Part shown: piece after piece, positions 1-5,812 of the stretch
Position numbering within the stretch: the first letter of the stretch is position 1
Layout of the letters: each line of letters begins with the position of its first letter
NCBI GenBank assembly: GCA_017642625.1
Contig: JAGCOQ010000012.1
Coordinates: forward strand, 1-6,154
From: Alphaproteobacteria bacterium
Lineage (GTDB): Bacteria; Pseudomonadota; Alphaproteobacteria; Rs-D84
Direction of reading: 5' to 3'
Length of the DNA: 6,154 bases
Made by a program: the position numbers and the translations under genes
The notes under the pieces: generated by a model
Told to the model about the DNA's origin: nothing
The model's database searches: none
The model's input: only the letters and a program-made list of their open reading frames with translations

Positions 1-12
1 TGCTGTAAATTG

Positions 13-20
13 TAGGATGG
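13..20 (+). promoter_or_regulatory. Shine-Dalgarno site for the first Cys-rich gene
   Basis: AGGA at 14-17 (within TAGGATGG) lies 8 nt before the ATG at 26. This supports that start, which is also followed at once by a signal peptide. It differs from the G5-type ribosome sites of the three downstream genes. Confidence 0.6.
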
Positions 21-25
21 AATAA

Positions 26-2212
26 ATGAAAATACATGTTATTGCATTGCTGTTGTGTATGGTGCCATATGTTGCATCATCTGCAACTGAACGTGACGAA
101 AACGCCCGTATTGGTGTCAATCGTGTGTCTATGGCTGGGGTGCGTGGAATCCCAAATATGTCGGTCAGTTTGAAGAAGACAACGCCAAAGGCTACGACGA
201 ACACAAGTTCATCAGGGGGCAACAATAATGGCGGTGGTCAGTCGGATAATGGTGGCAATAATAACGGCGGTGATAATGACGGTGGCGGCGACAACAACGG
301 CGGCGGAAACGATTCAGGGCAAGATAACAACGGAAATTGCCGTGACGCATATCGCACGTGTATGGACGAGTTCTGTCTGTTGGATGAGTCTGAGGGGTAT
401 CGTTGCGCTTGTTCAGATAATATAAATAAGTCAAAAGATTTAATCCAAGAAATTCAAAAAATCCAATCCGAAGCAGATAAATTGTATACCGAAGGTGTCG
501 AACGCGAACAACTGGGGGCAAAGGTGACACTGGTGTTTGGTCAGTCAGAAGCGGCGAAAAAATCGTCGCGTGCGTCGGGCCTAAGTTTTTCGGAATGGTT
601 AAACAGTGGCAGTTCAACTGATGATGAAAGTTTAGGTGCGGATTCCGATATTGGTGATAATTTGTTTGCCATGGCATCTAATTATTGTGCATACACATTA
701 GATTCATGCAAAGACAAGGCCGAAATGGAAGAAGCGTTGTATTCACGCCAAGTAGTTGCAGATTGTAAATCTTTTGAATCTTATTTAGCAGATCAAAAAC
801 GTAATGCCGAAGCAAACAAGCGTACCGCCGAAGCCGCAGTGCGCAAGGCGCGTTTGGAAATGTTGGATACTACAAACAAATACAATCGTGGCGAATGCTT
901 GTTGGCGTATCGTTCCTGTGTCGCGGACAAGGGTGGTTGCGGTGTAAACTTTGAAAACTGTTTAGATGTTGATTTGTTGGGTCGTCGTGCAAATGCGTGC
1001 GAAAATGTTTTGGATCAATGTATGGCGGTTCGTGCAGACGTGTTAGCAGACTGGAACGCCGAAGCGGCCAGCATTTTGGTCGAAGCGTCCAAGTATGCTG
1101 ATAAATATGCACGTCAAACATGTTTGGCACGTATCCAAGCCTGTTTGGAAGATAACTGTTCAACCGCAACAAACAGCGCGTGTTTGACCAATGTTAATGT
1201 TGCGGCTGGAATCTGCACTGTTATTACAGAATGCGAACAGTTGGTTCCGGGTATTCGTTCCGCAGTGAACGATAAGTTGGGTTATTTACGGACACAATTC
1301 TGTCAGAACGATGTTGATAAATGTTTGCGTGATAAGTGCGGTCAAAACTTTACCGCGCCAGAATGTGTTGGTAAAAAGGCAACGGAAATCGCCGCGCTTT
1401 GCCCACAAAACATGTTCCCATCATGTAAGAACGAAACTCAGTTTGACATCATTGTCCAGGCGACTTTGTTGCAAATGGATTACCGTTTGATGCAGGGATG
1501 CTTGAATTATTTCGGCGAAGAACTGGGCAAGGTTTGTGGAACAGATATGGCTTGCTTGCCGGCTGATGATACGGTTTCGACATTGATGTATGTGCCTGAT
1601 ACCGAAGAAGGTTTGGCTGAATTACGTTCAACGGTTCGTAATAATGCCGCCAGTGCAGTTGACGCGTTCTTTGCAAAGTTCGAATTGGATAAAACGGTTG
1701 CGGCATGCCAAGATAGTCAAAAGCCAGCCGGTCAATCTAATTTGAGCACAAGCGTGTTCAACAGTGCAAAGTTGATTGCGAACATCAGTGCGGAAAATCG
1801 TTATTTGCGTTCGTTGGAATCACGTATTGCTGAATTGTCACGCGAACAAGATATCGAAGCAGCGCGCAAGAATTGCTATAACACCTATGCGGTTGAAACA
1901 CCAGAAGAGGGCAAAAAGAATTACAGTTATATCCGTTCGGTGCAATTCGAACCGGATCTGCGTAATTGCCATGTGTGCCGTATGCAACAAGTTTGCGAAA
2001 CTGGTGGTGAAAGCAGATGGACATCCGCTTTGAAGTCGGCTGCGGGTGGTTCGGCGGCTGGTGCTGCGGCGGGAACCATGGTCACACCGGGTTGGGGAAC
2101 TGCAATTGGTGGTGTCGTTGGTTTGGTTGGCGCCGGTGCATTGGGCTTTGCATCAGGTGGCAAAGAAGAATACTGCCAAGAAATCGAATCTTGTGAAGAT
2201 GTAAATATGTAA
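26..2212 (+). CDS. Large exported cysteine-rich protein, unknown family (paralogue A)
   Basis: 728 aa; not recognised as a named family. Residues 1-20 form a Sec-type signal peptide (hydrophobic core about 5-16, likely cleavage after ASSA); the Cys at 11 has no lipobox. Residues 64-103 are a Gly/Asn/Asp-rich linker. The mature chain has 36 Cys: a first cluster at 105, 112, 117, 127 and 129; then 221, 228 and 247; three six-Cys modules at 291-332, 366-403 and 426-467; 492, 504, 510, 561 and 617; CHVC at 648-651 plus 657; and 717 and 723 at the tail. Charged, probably helical stretches lie between clusters (about 131-165 and 248-288). Residues 671-712 are a Gly/Ala-rich, glycine-zipper-like hydrophobic segment that could enter a membrane. 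The next gene is a clear paralogue with the same cysteine order. Inferred role: disulfide-stabilised envelope or surface protein. No catalytic motif and no CxxCH haem site is seen. Coding status and export are well supported; function is unknown. Confidence 0.93.
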   Translation: MKIHVIALLLCMVPYVASSATERDENARIGVNRVSMAGVRGIPNMSVSLKKTTPKATTNTSSSGGNNNGGGQSDNGGNNNGGDNDGGGDNNGGGNDSGQDNNGNCRDAYRTCMDEFCLLDESEGYRCACSDNINKSKDLIQEIQKIQSEADKLYTEGVEREQLGAKVTLVFGQSEAAKKSSRASGLSFSEWLNSGSSTDDESLGADSDIGDNLFAMASNYCAYTLDSCKDKAEMEEALYSRQVVADCKSFESYLADQKRNAEANKRTAEAAVRKARLEMLDTTNKYNRGECLLAYRSCVADKGGCGVNFENCLDVDLLGRRANACENVLDQCMAVRADVLADWNAEAASILVEASKYADKYARQTCLARIQACLEDNCSTATNSACLTNVNVAAGICTVITECEQLVPGIRSAVNDKLGYLRTQFCQNDVDKCLRDKCGQNFTAPECVGKKATEIAALCPQNMFPSCKNETQFDIIVQATLLQMDYRLMQGCLNYFGEELGKVCGTDMACLPADDTVSTLMYVPDTEEGLAELRSTVRNNAASAVDAFFAKFELDKTVAACQDSQKPAGQSNLSTSVFNSAKLIANISAENRYLRSLESRIAELSREQDIEAARKNCYNTYAVETPEEGKKNYSYIRSVQFEPDLRNCHVCRMQQVCETGGESRWTSALKSAAGGSAAGAAAGTMVTPGWGTAIGGVVGLVGAGALGFASGGKEEYCQEIESCEDVNM
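215..334 (+). repeat. Low-complexity GGN/AAY repeat tract encoding a Gly/Asn/Asp linker
   Basis: Irregular repeats of GGC/GGT, AAC/AAT and GAT/GAC codons encode residues 64-103, almost only Gly, Asn and Asp with a few Ser and Gln. The tract sits between the N-terminal region and the first Cys cluster, where a flexible spacer is expected. The paralogue at 2242-4803 lacks it. Such tracts can change length by slippage; any unit change that is a multiple of 3 bp would keep the frame. Confidence 0.8.
2036..2161 (+). other. Glycine-zipper-like hydrophobic segment in paralogue A
   Basis: Codes for residues 671-712, rich in small residues with repeated Gly-x3-Gly spacing (for example GTAIGGVVGLVGAG at 691-704). 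It is broken near the middle by a Thr-Pro-Gly-Trp turn (687-690), so it could be a helical hairpin. Similar Gly-zipper segments are known in outer-membrane-associated proteins such as the rickettsial 17-kDa antigen type. It lies between Cys657 and Cys717; the paralogue has only an 18-residue, non-hydrophobic stretch between the matching cysteines. Confidence 0.6.
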
Positions 2213-2229
2213 TGCATCACGCGTTCCGC

Positions 2230-2236
2230 GGGGGAG
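2230..2236 (+). promoter_or_regulatory. Shine-Dalgarno site that decides the start of paralogue B
   Basis: GGGGGAG ends 5 nt before the ATG at 2242. An earlier in-frame ATG at 2212 overlaps the upstream TAA stop by one base (TAATG) but has no clear Shine-Dalgarno of its own, and it would put ten polar residues (MHHAFRGGEN) before the signal peptide. The site therefore favours 2242. Confidence 0.7.
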
Positions 2237-2241
2237 AGAAC

Positions 2242-4803
2242 ATGATATCAAAAAGCGTTTTTGCATTGTTCGCATCCGCGATATCTGTCGTGCTTGTTTG
2301 TGATGCCAATGCGGCCGCGGTCGTGTCTAGAAAGCAATCTGCTATTCAAACGGGAACAACGGTTCGTGCGCGAACCGAAGCGACCGGAATATATGACCAA
2401 AACTGTCATGATGCTTACTATGGTTGTATGGATCAGTTCTGTATAATTGATAACAGCAACGGTGGCAGTTGCATGTGCAGTGATTTAAATGAAGAACTGG
2501 AAAAACAATTTGCCGCAATCCAAGATACTTTAATCGAAGCAGAACGTATTCGCACCGAAGAAGTTGAACGGGTCAAGGCGGGTGCGCAAGCAGATATTAT
2601 ATTTAATGGTTCGCGTCGGTACGACAAAGACGGAAATGTTATATACGACTTTTCGGGTGAAAAGACCAAGGAACAGCAACGCGAAAGTTTGTTGTCTTTG
2701 TGGGATAACGCATCATTTGATTTTGATGAAGTTGTTTTTGAAAATGATGTGGAAAACATTGCCGACAAAACTGGTAATGATTTGTTCGTTGCGGCGGATG
2801 AACTGTGTCGCAAACAAATGCCGGCATCTTGTAATAAAGATATAAACTTCTTGCACCAATTATATGCACGCCAAATTACATCTGATTGCAAGGCGTTTGA
2901 AAACAGTATTTCGCAAAACAAGGCGCGTGCGGATGCCGAACTGGCGGGCGCAAACGCAGATGTTCGCACCGCATTAAAAGAAAGTTTTGCCGAAGCGAAC
3001 AAATATGATTTGGGTCAGTGTATGGTGGAGTTTCGCAAGTGTATGCAGACCGAAGATGCGTGTGGCAGTGGTTGGATAAACTGTGTATCGACGATTGCAT
3101 CTGAAAACATGCAAAACAATTCTGCGAAAAAAAGGGTAAAGTCCAGAGTTTCAACGGTTGATGTTTATGAAATAACACCGTCAACAATGGAAATGCTGAA
3201 CGCGAAACGCAACATCTGTGAAAATGTTTTGAACCAGTGTGTCGCGGTGCGTAATGATGTCTGGCCGGCGTTCCTGCGGGAAGTTGCCCCGACATTAAAG
3301 GCGGCGGAATTAAATGCAGAATCACAATTTCGTCAGTCTTGTTTGACCGATATTTCGAACTGTATCCAAACGGCGTGTCGTGATGATATTGCAGGCAAGG
3401 GTGTTGCAACAATGGATTCTTGCTTGTCCCGTCCCGATATGGCGCGCAGTTTTTGCAAGGTTGAATTGGAACCATGTGAACGTATGGAACCGCTGATTTG
3501 GGGATATGTAAAAGATAAGTTGGCGGCAATGCGTGTTGATGCATGCACCAAGGAAGTGAAAGATTGCTTTACCGACGAAACACGTTGCGGGGCGGATTTC
3601 TCGAACTGTATCGGTATGGATTACAGTTATATTCACGACATTTGCCCGTTGGACAAGTTGGTTGTGTGCAAGGCGAACAGGTCTGATTTTTCAATGGCTG
3701 ATATAGATTCTATGTTGATGGGTCTGTATCTGAATGTCGACAATGCAGCGTTGAACACGTGTCAGAATCTTGTTAATTCCAAGATGATGGAAATTTGTGG
3801 TTCCACCACAGACTGCAACAAATTCGCATCTGATGATACAATGGGAACGGGCAGTTTGCGTTCGGTCAAAGATGGCGACAAATATCGTGTGACCGGTATG
3901 ATTTCGTTTGGGTCTTTGAATATTGGTGATTCATCCGGTATGACAAAAGACGGCGGTAAAAAACTTGATGTTGGTAAAATCGGTGTTCAAGATTATTTGG
4001 CGAAGGTTCGTGAATATAATTCCGCTGTGCCAAACGCAGATGAAATTATATTTAGTATCGAAGAAGAATTGAACAATGTTGCCGGAAATATCAATCGCAC
4101 GATATGGATGATTGAACAAGATCCGGAAATCCAATATTGTGTCAGTGGGCGTAATTTGGAACAGATAACCGGTGTGGCTGGGGCGCGGACAACGGCACGT
4201 TTCCCGCACTTGTTGGATCAAGTAAAGATACAGATTGCTTTGTCTGCTTTGCGTAAAGCCCAAGATAATTATAATGAAAAGTTTAATGCCTATGTCGCAG
4301 ACGCGACCAAAAATGCGTCGGCGGATTTAGCCCAGTATATGTGCCAAATGATGCCGGTATCTGGGGGCGCGCCGATTGATTCTAATGTTTCAGCAGATGT
4401 TTCGTTGGCACCACCGTATGCGATAAGTTATGAAGTTGGATCTGGGTTGGATGCCAATGTGTTGGCGCGTGGTGGACGTGGCAGTGCGGAAACAGGTGGT
4501 ACGGCGCGTATGACAACCGAACAAACAAATACCAAGTTTTCACAGGCGGTTGCATCTGTGTTGACGCTGGGGTTATCAACGCTTAACAACGGTGGTCGTG
4601 TGACCCAAGAATTGCCGTCGGGAACGCGTGAATTGTGGGCTTCGTTTAATCGTGAAACACGTGTGTGCCATTTCTGCACATCAACGGTGACGAAAAGTTG
4701 CAAGAATACAGGAAGTCGTGGATTCCTGGGGTTGTGGGATTCACGTGGTGTTGAATGCACTGAATCTGAACCAGTTGAAAAATGCGAAGATATTCAAATG
4801 TAG
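2242..4803 (+). CDS. Large exported cysteine-rich protein, unknown family (paralogue B)
   Basis: 853 aa from the ATG at 2242; using the ATG at 2212 would give 863 aa. Residues 1-24 are a signal peptide with likely cleavage after DANA; Cys20 is preceded by Val, so no lipobox. The mature chain has 36 Cys, matching paralogue A in order: 55, 62, 67, 77, 79; 189, 197, 216; modules at 260-333, 367-412 and 435-476; 507, 519, 525; 633; 701; CHFC at 809-812; 820; 839 and 848. Shared non-Cys motifs include DAYxxCMDxFC, YxRQ(V/I)xxDCK(S/A)FE, NxCENVLxQCxAVRxDV and the C-terminal CED(I/V)xM. Differences from A: no Gly/Asn linker, a basic insertion in the first module (about 287-320), a longer stretch at 526-632 and a Gly-rich, probably disordered stretch at about 705-765; the A-type hydrophobic segment is absent. 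It lies 29 bp after A and 15 bp before an MscS gene. Probably a secreted or periplasmic partner of A; function unknown. Confidence 0.93.
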   Translation: MISKSVFALFASAISVVLVCDANAAAVVSRKQSAIQTGTTVRARTEATGIYDQNCHDAYYGCMDQFCIIDNSNGGSCMCSDLNEELEKQFAAIQDTLIEAERIRTEEVERVKAGAQADIIFNGSRRYDKDGNVIYDFSGEKTKEQQRESLLSLWDNASFDFDEVVFENDVENIADKTGNDLFVAADELCRKQMPASCNKDINFLHQLYARQITSDCKAFENSISQNKARADAELAGANADVRTALKESFAEANKYDLGQCMVEFRKCMQTEDACGSGWINCVSTIASENMQNNSAKKRVKSRVSTVDVYEITPSTMEMLNAKRNICENVLNQCVAVRNDVWPAFLREVAPTLKAAELNAESQFRQSCLTDISNCIQTACRDDIAGKGVATMDSCLSRPDMARSFCKVELEPCERMEPLIWGYVKDKLAAMRVDACTKEVKDCFTDETRCGADFSNCIGMDYSYIHDICPLDKLVVCKANRSDFSMADIDSMLMGLYLNVDNAALNTCQNLVNSKMMEICGSTTDCNKFASDDTMGTGSLRSVKDGDKYRVTGMISFGSLNIGDSSGMTKDGGKKLDVGKIGVQDYLAKVREYNSAVPNADEIIFSIEEELNNVAGNINRTIWMIEQDPEIQYCVSGRNLEQITGVAGARTTARFPHLLDQVKIQIALSALRKAQDNYNEKFNAYVADATKNASADLAQYMCQMMPVSGGAPIDSNVSADVSLAPPYAISYEVGSGLDANVLARGGRGSAETGGTARMTTEQTNTKFSQAVASVLTLGLSTLNNGGRVTQELPSGTRELWASFNRETRVCHFCTSTVTKSCKNTGSRGFLGLWDSRGVECTESEPVEKCEDIQM

Positions 4804-4807
4804 TGGC

Positions 4808-4812
4808 GGGGG
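4808..4812 (+). promoter_or_regulatory. G5 Shine-Dalgarno site for the MscS gene
   Basis: GGGGG lies 6 nt before the ATG at 4819. It can pair with the CCUCC anti-Shine-Dalgarno core through a central G:U wobble. The whole gap to the preceding stop is only 15 bp, so translation of this gene probably depends on a shared transcript. Confidence 0.6.
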
Positions 4813-4818
4813 TTAACA

Positions 4819-5709
4819 ATGGAACAAGCATCAGAAATCATAGAAAATACAGCCGAGATATTGCAGAATCCAACCGAGATTTTGACGGTTGAACCATCAC
4901 AAATTGATGCGGCGTTGCAATCGCTGATTCAAATGTCGGTGCATTTTTGTATCCAGTTGTTGGTCGCGGTTCTGATTTTTGCCGGCGGTTTTTGGTTGGC
5001 GAACAGAATAACACGCTCGTTTAAAAAGGTTATGCAGTTGCGCGATTTTGATCCGTCGTTGCAATCGTTTTTGGGTTCGTTTGTTAATATTCTGTTAAAG
5101 ATTTTTGTTTTTATAATTGTGCTGACTACGGTCGGTGTGCAAATGACATCTATTGTCGCGGTGTTGGGCGCGGCTTCGTTGGCGGTTGGTATGTCGCTTC
5201 AGGGGACATTACAAAACTTTGCCGGCGGAATTATTATTCTGCTGTTCAAACCGTTTCGCGTTGATGACATTATTGAAACAGCCAGTGGCAAGATTGGCGT
5301 TGTAAAGAAGATAATGATATTCACAACCGAAATACATACATTTGATAATCAGGTTGTGTTCTTGCCAAACGGTGCGTTGGCAAATGGCATTATTACAAAC
5401 TTGTCGCATGGCAAAGATCGCCGCACCGATTTGTCGATAAGCATTTCATACGGTGATGATGTTGATGTTGCACGCAAAGCAATACTGGAAGTGTTAAAGA
5501 AAGATAAACGCATTTTGAAAAAGCCAGAACCAACCGTTTTCGTGGCATCTTTGGCGGACAGTTCGGTTGTGTTAACTGTGCGTTTCTGGTCGCACTATTC
5601 AGATATGTTGGCGATTGCGGCGGATTTGAATGAACAGTTGTACAAGGCGTTGCCGAAAAAGAAAATCCATTTCCCATTTCCGCAAATGGATGTTCACGTT
5701 ATCAAATAA
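4819..5709 (+). CDS. Small-conductance mechanosensitive ion channel, MscS family
   Basis: 296 aa, close to E. coli MscS in length. MscS channels form inner-membrane heptamers that open under membrane tension and release solutes on osmotic downshock. A polar N-terminus of about 38 residues precedes TM1 (about 41-62), TM2 (about 84-105) and the pore helix TM3 (about 112-143). TM3 carries the family signature LGAAxLAVGxxLQGxLxNxAGG. By comparison with remembered E. coli MscS, the hydrophobic seal residues L105 and L109 correspond to Leu121 and Met125, and the hinge G113 to Gly129. KPFR at 144-147, PNG at 183-185 and FPFPQMDV at 285-292 are the usual marks of the beta domain and cytosolic cage; the chain ends four residues later, a little shorter than E. 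coli. It is the last gene before the terminator at 5713 and is probably co-transcribed with the two Cys-rich genes. Which MscS paralogue class it belongs to cannot be settled here. Confidence 0.96.
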   Translation: MEQASEIIENTAEILQNPTEILTVEPSQIDAALQSLIQMSVHFCIQLLVAVLIFAGGFWLANRITRSFKKVMQLRDFDPSLQSFLGSFVNILLKIFVFIIVLTTVGVQMTSIVAVLGAASLAVGMSLQGTLQNFAGGIIILLFKPFRVDDIIETASGKIGVVKKIMIFTTEIHTFDNQVVFLPNGALANGIITNLSHGKDRRTDLSISISYGDDVDVARKAILEVLKKDKRILKKPEPTVFVASLADSSVVLTVRFWSHYSDMLAIAADLNEQLYKALPKKKIHFPFPQMDVHVIK

Positions 5710-5712
5710 TTC

Positions 5713-5733
5713 ACCCGCGCAAGCGGGTTTTTT
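5713..5733 (+). terminator. Rho-independent terminator after the MscS gene
   Basis: CCCGC (5714-5718) pairs with GCGGG (5723-5727) around a GCAA loop, a GNRA tetraloop; A5713 and T5728 can extend the stem. A run of six T follows at 5728-5733. It begins 3 bp after the MscS stop codon and separates the three-gene unit from the YgiW-like gene. Confidence 0.9.
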
Positions 5734-5768
5734 GTTATTTCGTTCCTAGATATTTTTACCCTTGGGTT

Positions 5769-5777
5769 TGATACAAT
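5769..5777 (+). promoter_or_regulatory. Extended -10 promoter for the YgiW-like gene
   Basis: TGATACAAT is a TGn motif joined to a -10 hexamer TACAAT (5772-5777). No good -35 hexamer is seen at 16-18 bp spacing, which fits an extended -10 promoter. Transcription would begin near 5784, giving a leader of about 29 nt. The position just after a terminator supports the call. A short dyad, ACCC-TT-GGGT (5758-5767), lies directly upstream. Confidence 0.6.
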
Positions 5778-5802
5778 GTTATTGGCGGATGAATTAACCA
5801 AT

Positions 5803-5808
5803 GGGGGA
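5803..5808 (+). promoter_or_regulatory. G5 Shine-Dalgarno site that decides the start of the YgiW-like gene
   Basis: GGGGGA ends 4 nt before the ATG at 5813. An in-frame ATG at 5801 directly abuts this run and would add only four residues (MGEK); it has no ribosome site of its own, so 5813 is preferred. Confidence 0.65.
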
Positions 5809-5812
5809 AAAA

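Noticed and set aside
1..15. Possible end of an upstream gene (frame 1 reads C-C-K-L then TAG at 13-15)
   Set aside because: Only four codons are visible, they do not match the CED(V/I)xM tail of the paralogues, and another frame also stops at 23-25. Too little to call.
192..677. Minus-strand open frame with His/Tyr/Arg-rich product
   Set aside because: Its composition is the mirror of the Gly/Asn repeat and coding bias of paralogue A; treated as a shadow.
1967..1980. CHVC/CHFC as a c-type haem site
   Set aside because: Haem c attachment needs CxxCH; here the His is inside the pair and no His follows.
26..2301. Lipoprotein signal peptides, because both leaders contain a Cys
   Set aside because: A has Leu and B has Val directly before the Cys, where a lipobox needs a small residue; both have ordinary signal-peptidase I type sites further on.
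2433..3544. Long open frames on the minus strand (2433-3002 and 2876-3544)
   Set aside because: They lie wholly inside paralogue B, which has a signal peptide, paralogue support and a ribosome site. The minus-strand products show no family features or sensible start context.
26..4803. Cys-rich proteins as TraN-like conjugation or type IV secretion proteins
   Set aside because: TraN proteins are also large and Cys-rich, but I see no shared motif and no transfer genes nearby.
4849..4887. Two-copy repeat in the MscS N-terminus (TAEILQN / PTEILTV)
   Set aside because: Only two seven-residue units with moderate similarity; no structural or regulatory meaning can be supported.
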